A stretch of DNA of 64,000 nucleotides. It comes from VAZQ01 sp963739175. Lineage in GTDB: Bacteria > Pseudomonadota > Alphaproteobacteria > Rhizobiales > Xanthobacteraceae. Below the pieces are notes generated by a model. That model worked only from the letters and a program-made list of their open reading frames with translations. It did not search any database and was not told where the DNA came from. How positions within the stretch are numbered: position 1 is the stretch's first letter; every line of letters starts with the position of its first letter. The DNA lies in contig CAVTZH010000009.1 in NCBI GenBank assembly GCA_963739175.1, positions 1,364,001 to 1,428,000 of the forward strand, given 5' to 3'. Shown piece by piece: positions 17,103 through 25,711 of this stretch. The position numbers and the translations under genes are program-made.

Positions 17103-19175
17103 ATGAGCGGACATCCGACCTACCAGCCGCAAAACGCCTTCATGAAATGGATGGAGGCCCGGCTGCCGATCGCGGGGCTGGTCTACTCCTCCTTCATCGT
17201 CTACCCGGTCCCGCGCAATCTGAACTACTGGTGGACCTTCGGCGGCATCCTCGCCTTCATGCTGGCGACGCAGATCGTCACCGGCGTCGTGCTGGCGATG
17301 CACTATACGCCGCATGTCGACTTCGCCTTCAACTCCGTCGAGCACATCATGCGCGACGTGAACTACGGCTGGCTGCTGCGCTATATCCACGCCAACGGCG
17401 CGTCGATGTTCTTCCTCGCCGGCTACATCCACATGTTCCGCGGCATGTATTACGGCTCCTACAAGGAGCCGCGCGAGGTGCTGTGGATCCTCGGCGTGAT
17501 CCTGCTGCTGCTCATGATCATGACCGGCTTCATGGGCTACGTGCTGCCGTGGGGCCAGATGAGCTACTGGGCGGCCGTCGTCATCACCAACCTGTTCTCC
17601 GCGATCCCGATCGTGGGCGAGTCCATCACCCAGTGGCTGTGGGGCGGCTTCGCGGTCGGCAATCCGACGCTCAATCGCTTCTACGCGCTGCACTATCTGC
17701 TGCCGTTCGTCATCGCGGGCGTGGTGGTGCTGCATGTCTGGGCGCTGCACGTGGTCGGGCAGAACAACCCGGACGGGATCGAGCCGCGGCAGGATTCCGA
17801 CACCGTCGCGTTCACGCCTTACGCTACCATCAAGGACGGCTTCTTCCTGACGGTGTTCCTGATCCTGTTCGCCTGGTTCGTGTTCTATGTGCCGAATTAC
17901 CTGGGGCATCCCGACAACTACATTCCCGCCAATCCGTCGGTGACGCCGACGCATATCGTGCCGGAATGGTACTACCTGCCGTTCTACGCGATCCTGCGCG
18001 CGGTGCCGAGCAAGCTCGGCGGCGTGGCACTGCTCGGCGCCGCGATCGTGATCCTCGCGTTCCTGCCGTGGCTCGACCGCTCGAAGGTGCGCTCGGCGCG
18101 CTACCGGCCGCGCTACCGCTTCTTCTTCTGGCTGTTCTTCATCACCTGCGTCGGCCTGGGCTGGCTCGGTTCGAAGCCGGCGGAAGGCATCTACGTCTAT
18201 ACCGCGCGCGCGCTGACGATTTACTACTTCGCGCACTTCCTGGTGATCCTGCCGCTGCTCGGCCGCTACGAGGCGACGCTGCCGGTGCCGGGCTCGATCA
18301 CCGAATCGGTGCTCAAGCGCGGCAGCGCGGCCGGGGTCATCGCCTTCGCGGTGGCGCTGGCGGGTCTCGTCGGTCTGTCGTCGCCCAGCGTGGCGGCGGA
18401 AGCCGACACGCCGTCAAAGCTGAAGTGGTCGTTCGGCGGACCGTTGGGCAAGTTCGACCGCGCGCAGCTGCAGCGCGGCTTCAGGGTCTATCGCGAGGTC
18501 TGCCAGACCTGTCACGGTCTTTCTCTGGTGGCATTTCGCAATCTCGCCGAGCCGGGTGGCCCGGGCTTCACCTCGGCGCAGGCCGCCGCGGTCGCCGCCG
18601 AGTATCAGGTGCCGGCGGATCCCGACGATCAGGGCGAGGTCAAGGATCGCGCCGCCCGGCTCGCCGACCGCTTCCCGCCGCCGTTCAAGAACGACAACCA
18701 GGCGCGCGCGCGCTACAACGCGGTGCCGCCCGACCTCTCGGTGATCGTGAAGGCGCGTGGTTTTGACCGCGGCTTCCCCTGGTTCATTCTGGATCTGATC
18801 ACCGGCTACCAGGAACAGGGCGCCGACTACATGGTGGCGCTGCTGACCGGCTACGCCGACGCGCCGAAGGGCACCGAAGCGCCGCCCGGCACCTTCTACA
18901 ACAAGTATTTCCCGGGACACTTCCTGGCGATGCCGCCGCCGTTGACCGACGGCCGTATCACCACCGACGGCAAGCCCGTCTTTGACGACGGCACTCCGTC
19001 TACGATCGACCAGATGGCGCGCGACGTCACTGCGTTCCTGGCCTGGGCGGCCGAGCCGCACATGGAGGCGCGCAAGCGCACCGGACTGCAGGTGATCATC
19101 TTCCTTATCGTGTTCGCGGGTCTCCTCTACTTCACCAAGAAGAAGGTGTGGAAGTCGGTCGAGTTGCACGGCTGA
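17103..19175 (+). CDS. fbcH: Fused cytochrome b / cytochrome c1 of the bc1 complex
   Basis: This single 690-residue polyprotein joins cytochrome b (about residues 1-425) with cytochrome c1. The b part shows the haem-binding helices (HANGASMFFLAGYIHMFRG, FMGYVLPWGQMSYWAA, the PEWYYLP Qo motif). A cleavage-type segment near SSPSVAAEA follows, then cytochrome c1 with CQTCHGLSLVAFRN around residue 466, a distal-methionine region (LAMPPPLTDG) and a C-terminal membrane anchor. In Bradyrhizobium japonicum the fbcH product is cut by signal peptidase into b and c1, and the same is expected here. This fusion is a useful taxonomic hint. Confidence 0.95.
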   Translation: MSGHPTYQPQNAFMKWMEARLPIAGLVYSSFIVYPVPRNLNYWWTFGGILAFMLATQIVTGVVLAMHYTPHVDFAFNSVEHIMRDVNYGWLLRYIHANGASMFFLAGYIHMFRGMYYGSYKEPREVLWILGVILLLLMIMTGFMGYVLPWGQMSYWAAVVITNLFSAIPIVGESITQWLWGGFAVGNPTLNRFYALHYLLPFVIAGVVVLHVWALHVVGQNNPDGIEPRQDSDTVAFTPYATIKDGFFLTVFLILFAWFVFYVPNYLGHPDNYIPANPSVTPTHIVPEWYYLPFYAILRAVPSKLGGVALLGAAIVILAFLPWLDRSKVRSARYRPRYRFFFWLFFITCVGLGWLGSKPAEGIYVYTARALTIYYFAHFLVILPLLGRYEATLPVPGSITESVLKRGSAAGVIAFAVALAGLVGLSSPSVAAEADTPSKLKWSFGGPLGKFDRAQLQRGFRVYREVCQTCHGLSLVAFRNLAEPGGPGFTSAQAAAVAAEYQVPADPDDQGEVKDRAARLADRFPPPFKNDNQARARYNAVPPDLSVIVKARGFDRGFPWFILDLITGYQEQGADYMVALLTGYADAPKGTEAPPGTFYNKYFPGHFLAMPPPLTDGRITTDGKPVFDDGTPSTIDQMARDVTAFLAWAAEPHMEARKRTGLQVIIFLIVFAGLLYFTKKKVWKSVELHG

Positions 19176-19218
19176 TTGCTGCTTGCTGCCCAACACACGG
19201 CGCAACCGAAGTCGATCC

Positions 19219-19722
19219 ATGCGAGGACCGCTTGCATTGCTGTTGCTGGCCGCTGTCGTCGGCGGCGCTTTGGCGCAAGGCGGCAGCAAGGTCGACCGCA
19301 TCGAGATCGTCGAGGCCGGCATCTACCGCGCGGAAACCGCGACCATCGAATCCGCGCCGGGTACGGCGACCCGCCAGCGCAACGTCCTGACCGACACCAG
19401 GCTACTGGTCTCGACGACCCGCATCGAGGCCAAGATCGGCATGCACTTCGGCATACGCTATCGGGTGGTCGGTACCCCGAGCCTGGCGAGCGTCAAGCTC
19501 GTTTCGGTGACGCAATATCCGGCGCCCGGGCTGAAAAATCCCAAGGGCGGCAGCATTCAGACGCAGGGCGAACACGCGCTGTTTGCGACCATCAACCAGA
19601 TCAACTATCGCGGCTACGTCTTCGAGCACGATTGGGAGATGGTCGCGGGCACCTGGGTGTTCGAGCTCTGGGACGGCAAGCGCAAGCTCACCAGCCAGAC
19701 CTTCGACGTGGTGAAGCCGTAG
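19219..19722 (+). CDS. DUF3859 exported protein
   Basis: This 167-residue protein has a signal peptide (LALLLLAAVVGGALAQ) and a single beta-rich domain of the DUF3859 type: IEIVEAGIYRAE, GTATRQRNVLTDTRLL, MHFGIRYRVVG and a C-terminal FEHDWEMVAGTWVFELWDGKRKLTSQTFDVV. Its function is unknown. The first ATG giving a signal peptide is at 19219; an upstream frame extension lacks sense. The gene is ten bases before mtnP, so co-transcription is likely. Confidence 0.8.
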   Translation: MRGPLALLLLAAVVGGALAQGGSKVDRIEIVEAGIYRAETATIESAPGTATRQRNVLTDTRLLVSTTRIEAKIGMHFGIRYRVVGTPSLASVKLVSVTQYPAPGLKNPKGGSIQTQGEHALFATINQINYRGYVFEHDWEMVAGTWVFELWDGKRKLTSQTFDVVKP

Positions 19723-19732
19723 AGGACAAATA

Positions 19733-20608
19733 ATGACCAAGGCCGTGCTCGGTATCATCGGCGGGTCCGGGATCTACGACCTGCCGGGGCTCGAGAAGGT
19801 CCGCGCCAAGAAGATCAAGAGCCCATGGGGCGAGCCGTCGGCGCCGCTGCGGGTCGGTGAGATATCGGGCCTGCCGATCGTGTTTCTGTCGCGTCACGAC
19901 AAGGGGCATCGGCTCTCGCCATCCGACATCAACTACCGCGCCAACATCGACGTGCTCAAGCGCGCCGGCGTCACCGACCTCATTTCGCTCTCGGCCTGCG
20001 GCTCGTTCAAGGAAGAGCTTGCACCCGGCACCTTCGTGCTGATCGACCAGTTCGTCGATCGCACCCACAAGCGCGAGTCCTCGTTCTTCGGCAAAGGTTG
20101 CGTCGCGCATGTCTCGATGGCGCATCCGGTGTCGCCGCGGCTGCGCATCCATCTCGCCAGCGCCGCCGAGGCCGAAGGCATCCGCGTGGTGCGTGACGGC
20201 ACTTACGTGTGCATGGAAGGGCCGCAGTTCTCCTCATATGCGGAGAGCATGACCTACAAGAACCTCGGCTATTCGGTGATCGGCATGACCAACATGCCGG
20301 AGGCGAAGCTCGCGCGCGAAGCCGAGATTTGTTACGCGACCGTCGCCATGGTCACCGATTATGACTGCTGGCATCCCGACCACGATGCGGTGACGGTGCA
20401 GGACATCATCAAGGTGCTGATGGCGAACGCCGACAAGGCGAAGAAGCTGGTCGCGCGCCTCGCCAAGGATTTTCCCCGCGAGCACGAGCCGTGCCCGATC
20501 GGCTCCGACCGCGCGCTCGACACCGCGCTGATCACCGACCCGAAAGCGCGCGACAAGAAGCTCGTCAAGAAGCTCGACGCGGTCGCGGGCAGGGTGCTGC
20601 GGCGTTAA
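19733..20608 (+). CDS. mtnP: S-methyl-5'-thioadenosine phosphorylase
   Basis: This enzyme cleaves methylthioadenosine with phosphate to adenine and methylthioribose-1-phosphate in methionine salvage. The 291-residue sequence shows the PNP/MTAP family features: IIGGSGIYDLPGLE at the start, FLSRHDKGHRLSPSDINYRAN, LSACGSFKEE, CMEGPQFSSYAES, GMTNMPEAKLAREAEICYA and TDYDCWH. The substrate-distinguishing CMEGP..S and MTNMPE motifs are those of MTAP rather than of inosine phosphorylases. AGAGG precedes the ATG. The adenine it makes could be recycled by apt, two genes downstream. Confidence 0.93.
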   Translation: MTKAVLGIIGGSGIYDLPGLEKVRAKKIKSPWGEPSAPLRVGEISGLPIVFLSRHDKGHRLSPSDINYRANIDVLKRAGVTDLISLSACGSFKEELAPGTFVLIDQFVDRTHKRESSFFGKGCVAHVSMAHPVSPRLRIHLASAAEAEGIRVVRDGTYVCMEGPQFSSYAESMTYKNLGYSVIGMTNMPEAKLAREAEICYATVAMVTDYDCWHPDHDAVTVQDIIKVLMANADKAKKLVARLAKDFPREHEPCPIGSDRALDTALITDPKARDKKLVKKLDAVAGRVLRR

Positions 20609-20701
20609 CTTCGGCCGGGTTGGCGTCAAACTCGCCTTGTATCGCCGTTTTCAAGGGCTAAGCTGGCCTGACCGGCGGGGCGGCCGAGGGGACTGCGCTA
20701 A

Positions 20702-22618
20702 ATGGCGACCTACGACGCCTTCATTTCGTACAGCCATGCGAATGACAAGGCGGTCGCTGCGGCGTTGCAGACAGCGGTGCAGCGGCTCGGCAAGCCGTGG
20801 TACCGGCGGCGGGCGCTGCGCCTTTTCCGCGACGACACCAGCCTCTCCGCCACGCCGCATCTATGGCCGGCGATCGAGAGCGCGCTCGACCGCTCCCGCT
20901 TCCTGATTCTGATCGCCTCGCCCGACGCGGCCGCCTCGCAGTGGGTCGCGAAGGAGGTGGAGTACTGGCTCGATCACAAGAGCGTCGACACGCTTCTGAT
21001 TGCGGTCACCGACGGTGATCTGGCCTGGGACAATGCAGCGGGCGACTTCGGCTGGCGCGACGACACGCCATTGCCGGCGGTGGTGCGCGGGCGCTTCGCG
21101 AGCGAGCCGAAGTGGGTGGACCTGCGTTCCTATCGCGGCGGCGTGCGCCGGCGCGATCGCGCCTTCAAGGAGCTCAACGCCGATTTCGCCGCGGCGATCC
21201 ACGGTCTCCCCAAGGAAGATCTGCTCTCGCAGGAAGTGCGCCAGCAGCGGCGTGCCTTGACGCTCGTGTCGTCGGCGGCCGCCGCGCTCCTGGTGCTCGC
21301 CTGCGCCGCCGGCTGGCAATGGAGGGAGGCGGCCGCGCAGCGCGACCGCGCGGAGGCGGCGCTGGTTCAGGCCAATCGCAATTTCGACGCCGCCACCAAC
21401 GTGGGTTCCGGCGTCGTCGAGATTGTCCGCAACCTGATTTCGTCGGGCACCATATCGACCAAGGTGGCCGAGCCGCTGCTCGACGTCACCCGCAAGACCA
21501 TCCAGCAGCTCGACAGCGAGACGCCGAACCCGAAGCTGTCGTCGCTGCAATGGCGGCTGCTCAATGCGCTGAGCTTCGCCTATGTCAACGTGCCTGGGCA
21601 GGGCGAGAACGCGGTCGAGCTGGCGCGCAGGATGCTCGCGTTGTCGCAGGAGCTCGTCGCCGCCGCTCCGGACAACGACGATGTCCTGGAACTGCTGATC
21701 AACAGCGAAATACGCCTCGGCGATACGCTCGAAGCGCGCGGCGTGCTCGACGAGGGCTTGCAACATTTGCTGCGAGCCCGGGAAACCTTGGTCAAATTCG
21801 CCGACAAGGACCCGTCGAACGGCGACCGCGTGCGTACGCTGGTGTATTTGCAGCAGCGGATCGGCGACCTGCTGCGCAAGAAGGACGACACGCCGAAGGC
21901 GCTGCGCGAATACGAGGGCAATCTCGCGCTCGCGCAGTCGCTTGCCGGCAAGCCGCAAGCTAAGCCCGATTGGGTGCGTGCGCGTGCACTGGCGCATCAG
22001 CGGATGGGCGACATTCTGCGCGATGGCGGCGACAACACGGGCGCGCTCGAACATTTCCGCGCCTATCGCGACCTGATGGAATCGCTGGTCAAGACCGAGC
22101 TGACGAACGCGCCCAACTGGACCTGGCGGCTCGATCTATGGATCGGCCACCAGCGCATCGGCGATATCCTGTTTGCGCAGAAGGACTATGCGGGCGCGCT
22201 CGCCGAGTATGAGCTCTACAACAAGCGTGCGGGGGAGGCGGCCCGGCTCGACGCCGACAACGGCGAGTGGCAGCGTTTTCTCGCCAACAGCCACATGCTG
22301 ATCGGCGACGTATTGCTGGCGCAGAATTCGGCGGCGCGGGCGCTCGCGCAATACACCACGGCGGTCGTGATCTATCGGGACGTGGCGAAGGATTTCCGCC
22401 CGCGCTCGCTGCGCAACCTCGCCCTCGGCCACTATCGGATGGGAATGGCGCGGCTCGCGATGGGGGATGTCGGCCAGGCGCAAGCCGAGTTCGACGCTTG
22501 CCTGGCCATCCAGGTCGACGAAACCGCGCTCGACGCGCAGATCCTGACGCCAAAATTGGTCAAGAGCGCCTGCCAGGAACGCTCTGCGCAAACCACCGGA
22601 AATATTGCGGGTCGTTGA
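20702..22618 (+). CDS. TIR-domain protein with membrane helix and TPR-like region
   Basis: This 638-residue protein has an N-terminal TIR domain (about 1-170): YDAFISYSHAND, then LFRDDTSLSATPHLWPAI, RFLILIASPDAAASQWVAKEVEYWL, with Glu85 in the position of the catalytic glutamate of NAD-cleaving TIRs. One membrane helix follows (about 184-205, then WQWREA). A coiled segment and a C-terminal array of TPR-like helical repeats carry recurring ..IGDxLxxxxDxxxALxxY.. units. The TIR faces the cytoplasm if the helix is a simple anchor. Such proteins may act in defence, signalling or NAD turnover; which one is unknown. It is flanked by mtnP and apt. Confidence 0.85.
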   Translation: MATYDAFISYSHANDKAVAAALQTAVQRLGKPWYRRRALRLFRDDTSLSATPHLWPAIESALDRSRFLILIASPDAAASQWVAKEVEYWLDHKSVDTLLIAVTDGDLAWDNAAGDFGWRDDTPLPAVVRGRFASEPKWVDLRSYRGGVRRRDRAFKELNADFAAAIHGLPKEDLLSQEVRQQRRALTLVSSAAAALLVLACAAGWQWREAAAQRDRAEAALVQANRNFDAATNVGSGVVEIVRNLISSGTISTKVAEPLLDVTRKTIQQLDSETPNPKLSSLQWRLLNALSFAYVNVPGQGENAVELARRMLALSQELVAAAPDNDDVLELLINSEIRLGDTLEARGVLDEGLQHLLRARETLVKFADKDPSNGDRVRTLVYLQQRIGDLLRKKDDTPKALREYEGNLALAQSLAGKPQAKPDWVRARALAHQRMGDILRDGGDNTGALEHFRAYRDLMESLVKTELTNAPNWTWRLDLWIGHQRIGDILFAQKDYAGALAEYELYNKRAGEAARLDADNGEWQRFLANSHMLIGDVLLAQNSAARALAQYTTAVVIYRDVAKDFRPRSLRNLALGHYRMGMARLAMGDVGQAQAEFDACLAIQVDETALDAQILTPKLVKSACQERSAQTTGNIAGR

Positions 22619-22638
22619 CGGCCGTCAGCGCTTTGCCA

Positions 22639-22761
22639 TCACGGGGGCTTTTTCGGGCCCTGCTGCTGACCGGCCGACACGGATGAGATCGGCGCAAAGG
22701 TCGCGGTCAGGCCGGCCGCCACGAACAGCCCGAGCAATGCGATAAGTGCCAGCTTCTTCAT
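22639..22761 (-). CDS. Tiny exported or membrane peptide
   Basis: This 40-residue reading frame, MKKLALIALLGLFVAAG then LTATFAPISSVSAGQQ and a Pro-Lys tail, has a strong ribosome binding site (AGGAGGGGG) just before the ATG at 22761. It looks like a signal peptide with only about ten residues after the cleavage site, or a small membrane protein. It lies on the opposite strand between the TIR gene and apt. No family is recognised. The support is the start signal and the classic signal-peptide composition. Confidence 0.6.
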   Translation of the reverse strand: MKKLALIALLGLFVAAGLTATFAPISSVSAGQQQGPKKPP

Positions 22762-22955
22762 AACCCCCTCCTGAAAAATGCGGCTTCCGACAGCAATCGT
22801 TAACAGTAGGCATTGGCCGCCACAAGCGGCCCCCGGGCGTCGCCACGGCGCGGCTGCCGCAAAGCCGTGGCCCGCTTGCCTAGCGGCTCCCGGCTCGCCA
22901 GAGTGCGCGGCGCAGCAAGTGCCTGCTGTTTCAATTGAATGAGCCCAATCCCTCC

Positions 22956-23501
22956 ATGGACATCCAGTTCGAAAACGATCTCAAAGCCGCGATCCGCACC
23001 ATCCCGGACTATCCCAAGAAAGGGATCATGTTCCGCGACATCACGACCTTGCTCGGCAACGCCCGCGCGTTCCGCCGCTCGGTCGACGAGCTGGTGCAGC
23101 CGTGGGCCGGCGGCAAGATCGACAAGGTCGCCGGCATCGAGGCGCGCGGCTTTATCCTCGGCGGCGCGGTCGCGCACCAGGTGTCGGCCGGCTTCGTGCC
23201 GATCCGCAAGAAGGGCAAGCTGCCGCACCAGACCGTGCGCATGGCCTATGCGCTCGAATACGGCACCGACGAGATGGAGATCCACGTCGACGCCATCGGC
23301 AAGGGCGAGCGCGTGATCCTGGTCGACGACCTGATCGCGACCGGCGGCACCGCCGAAGGCGCGGTGAAGCTCTTGCGTCAGATCGGCGCCGAGGTGCTGG
23401 CCGCCTGCTTCATCATCGATCTGCCGGAACTCGGCGGCGCCGACAAGCTGCGCAAGCTCGGCGTGCCGGTACGGACGCTGGTTGCGTTCGAGGGGCATTG
23501 A
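22956..23501 (+). CDS. apt: Adenine phosphoribosyltransferase
   Basis: This enzyme converts adenine and PRPP to AMP. The 181-residue protein shows IPDYPKKGIMFRDITTLL near the start, the adenine-site segment GIEARGFILGGAVA, and the PRPP loop RVILVDDLIATGGTAEGA. The ATG at 22956 is used; a TTG seven codons upstream is also open, and no convincing Shine-Dalgarno sequence is visible. Together with mtnP it can return the adenine of methylthioadenosine to the nucleotide pool. Confidence 0.92.
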   Translation: MDIQFENDLKAAIRTIPDYPKKGIMFRDITTLLGNARAFRRSVDELVQPWAGGKIDKVAGIEARGFILGGAVAHQVSAGFVPIRKKGKLPHQTVRMAYALEYGTDEMEIHVDAIGKGERVILVDDLIATGGTAEGAVKLLRQIGAEVLAACFIIDLPELGGADKLRKLGVPVRTLVAFEGH

Positions 23502-23512
23502 GCAGTCGTTGA

Positions 23513-23660
23513 CTTGTAGGGTGGGCAAAGCGTCGGCCCGCGCCAGCGGGGCGAGGCGTGCCCACGCAGCTGACGTTGCGGTTTCTTGGTGGGCACGGCG
23601 CTGTAGCGTGTGCTGGGAAAGATATGTGCGCGGGGATCGCGCCTTTGCCCACCCTACAAG
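23513..23660. repeat. 148-bp element with perfect 18-bp terminal inverted repeats
   Basis: The ends CTTGTAGGGTGGGCAAAG (23513-23530) and CTTTGCCCACCCTACAAG (23643-23660) are exact inverted repeats. The interior holds further short inverted copies (GTGCCCAC, GTGGGCAC). There is no reading frame. The form resembles the GTAGGGTGGGCAAAG intergenic elements common in Rhizobiales, and a miniature transposable element is possible. It fills the space between apt and the ParA-like gene. Confidence 0.75.
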
Positions 23661-23662
23661 AA

Positions 23663-24454
23663 CTAGCCTTTCAACGACGCCTTGACCTTCTCCATCAACA
23701 GCCGCAATTCGAGCTCGCGGAATTCCAGGAACACCCGCTTGGTCCATGAGCGCAGCTCGAACGCCGGTCCGATCGGGACCGGGGCGGACGACTGGCTGTG
23801 GAAGTCGACAAACGAAAGCCCCGACCGTTCCGCATGCGTCTTCAGGGGCGGCGGCAGCAGCGGAATGTGCAGCGGCACCGCGGCGGCGCGCGTGAACGGA
23901 TACTGGTCGCGCAGCTTCTTGCCCTTGAGGATGCCGTCGTTGAACACCGGTGCCAGGATCAGCGAGGGCATCCTCCGCTGCAGAATGTCGTAGGCCTTCA
24001 CCGACGTGGGGTGGGCGTTGGCGGCGTAGAGGACGATCACTTCGAGCGACCGGCGCTGCGCTTCTTCGGCGAACTGGATCTCGTCCATCACCGAGAAGAA
24101 GCGCGGAAACGCCAGGTGGCCGACGTCGACCACCTTGGCCACGCCGTCCGTGGTGATCAGCCGGTCGAACAGCCGCATCCGCGCCTTCGTGCTGTCGAGG
24201 TCGGAAAAGGTGGTCAGGTCGGGCAGTTGATCGGAGAGCGCCTCGTCGCCGGGTGCAAGCTCGAAGCCTTCGATCGGGCCGCCGTTCATGCGCAGGAAGT
24301 CGATGACGAGGCGGGCCAGGAAGGTCTTGCCGGTTGCCGGCCGCGGCGAGGCGACAATGAACACCGCCGTCCATGGCTGCGTTTGCGGATCGGCAGTCTC
24401 GGAGACTTCGTTGCCGATCGCCGCAAGCACGGACTGGCTATGGCTCAGCGCCAC
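23663..24454 (-). CDS. ParA-like P-loop ATPase with degenerate Walker A
   Basis: This 263-residue protein is distantly like its neighbour at 24656-25444. Its P-loop region reads FIVASPRPATGKTFLARL (about 32-49): the GKT is kept, but the first Gly and the ParA signature Lys of the KGG motif are lost. It continues with a Walker B-like VAKVVDVGHLAF and shares with the neighbour the pattern of strand-then-TTFSDLDSTKA. Start codon choice is uncertain: no ATG is available, and GTG at 24454 has GGAG nine bases upstream. Its function is unknown; a role in positioning or segregating a cargo is only suggested by the fold. Confidence 0.65.
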   Translation of the reverse strand: MALSHSQSVLAAIGNEVSETADPQTQPWTAVFIVASPRPATGKTFLARLVIDFLRMNGGPIEGFELAPGDEALSDQLPDLTTFSDLDSTKARMRLFDRLITTDGVAKVVDVGHLAFPRFFSVMDEIQFAEEAQRRSLEVIVLYAANAHPTSVKAYDILQRRMPSLILAPVFNDGILKGKKLRDQYPFTRAAAVPLHIPLLPPPLKTHAERSGLSFVDFHSQSSAPVPIGPAFELRSWTKRVFLEFRELELRLLMEKVKASLKG

Positions 24455-24552
24455 GTTCACGGTCTCCGTGCAAGGCTTGCAGCCCTGCAATATCCCCGCC
24501 GCACGAAGCGCGGCCGACGCCCTGACGGTGACTTACGCTCTATCATCCGCTC

Positions 24553-24616
24553 ATTCCCACGCAAGCGGGAATCCAGGATCGATCAGATAAACTGGTCCCC
24601 GCTTGCGCGGGGACCA
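24553..24616. repeat. Pair of REP-like hairpins
   Basis: Two short palindromes lie between the two ParA-like genes: ATTCCCACGCAAGCGGGAAT (24553-24572) and, at 24593-24616, arms TGGTCCCCG and CGGGGACCA around CTTGCG. Both belong to the common CCCGCTTGCGGG class of proteobacterial intergenic repeats. They may end the transcript of the upstream gene or protect its 3' end. Confidence 0.7.
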
Positions 24617-24655
24617 GCGGAAAAGAGGCCGCGCTACGCTAACCGAAGTATCGTT

Positions 24656-25444
24656 CTAGCCGGCAACCTGGATCTTCGGCCGATCCCGCTGCGGCGCGGT
24701 CTCGTCGGTCCTCGGCTTCGCGCCCACGAGGTCGGTGAGCTTGATGCGGTCGTACTCGGCCCAGACATTGCCGAGCCAGTGCCGCACATAGCCGCGCAGC
24801 ACGAACGAATACGACGCCGCCTCGCCACCCGGCCGCTTGTTGGCGATGAAGGTAACATAGGGCACCGAAGCCAGGTCGACCTGCTCGGTCGCCATCTCGT
24901 TGAGCGGCGGGATGGTGACCTCGACCGCGTCCTTGATGCGGTTGAAGTAGCCCTTGTGGGTGCCCTCGTCCCAATCGAAGAAGTGCGTGCTGTTGTTGAT
25001 GTGGTTCTTGACCAGGAAGTAGCGCGCGTCGCCGAGGTAAGCCGAAGTGTCCGCGATCTCGTCGAGCGAGGCGATGGTCGGGCCCAGGATGTGGAACAGC
25101 GCGAAGGTGATCTGGCCCTTCTTGGCCGCCTCGATGAAGCCGATATCCTTGAGCGCCTGTAGGGTCGGCGACATCAATCCGGCGCGCACGTCGAGCAACG
25201 TGACGGTCGCTTCCGCCGAGTTGAGGGTATCGAAAATCTTCATCTGGTCCGGCACCTTGGTGATGTCGACGACATCGGTCAGGTCCGGATGGAAGCGCTT
25301 CAGGGTCCCTTTCGGCGCTTCGGTATCGAAGGCGCGGATCGGAACCTGATGGGCCATGAAGTAGTCAACGAGCGTACGCGAGACGGTGGTTTTGCCGACT
25401 CCACCTTTATCAGCACCGACGAGTATGACAGCTGGCTTGGCCAT
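24656..25444 (-). CDS. ParA/CobQ-type ATPase
   Basis: This 262-residue P-loop ATPase has an intact deviant Walker A, VGADKGGVGKTTVSRTLVDY (9-28), including the signature lysine. It also has FDTEAPKGTLKRF (switch region), VTLLDVRAGLMSP (Walker B-like) and a long C-terminal part ending PRTDETAPQRDRPKIQVAG. There is no ParB or chromosome-partition context, so it is an orphan ParA-like protein. The adjacent degenerate paralogue suggests that the two work together or arose by duplication. About 260 bases of non-coding sequence separate it from the M48 gene. Confidence 0.8.
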   Translation of the reverse strand: MAKPAVILVGADKGGVGKTTVSRTLVDYFMAHQVPIRAFDTEAPKGTLKRFHPDLTDVVDITKVPDQMKIFDTLNSAEATVTLLDVRAGLMSPTLQALKDIGFIEAAKKGQITFALFHILGPTIASLDEIADTSAYLGDARYFLVKNHINNSTHFFDWDEGTHKGYFNRIKDAVEVTIPPLNEMATEQVDLASVPYVTFIANKRPGGEAASYSFVLRGYVRHWLGNVWAEYDRIKLTDLVGAKPRTDETAPQRDRPKIQVAG

Positions 25445-25711
25445 GGACTTGCCCCCCGAATCAGTTGCGCGGCTTACAACGTTACCAAGCGTCCGGCAGA
25501 AGCGTGACCGAATGGCGGCGGCCGAATAACTATTTCTGGGCCCATCAAATTAGGTTCTGCACAATAAATTTGCCGATGAAGCCTTCGGCGCGAGCTTCCC
25601 CAAACTGGATAAGCCTGCGATCCGCGTTGGTTGCGGCGGAACAGCGATGGACGGTTGCGCGCGCAACCATAGGCGACACCAGTGCCCCGTTTCCGAAATC
25701 GGCGGCACTGG

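Noticed and set aside
20702..23501. A complete antiphage system around the TIR gene
   Set aside because: No partner effector, sensor nuclease or mobile-element context is present, and the neighbours are core purine-salvage genes. Only the single TIR gene is supported.
24553..24616. Possible CRISPR-like repeats
   Set aside because: Only two different short palindromes are present, with no regular spacers and no cas genes; they are REP-type hairpins.
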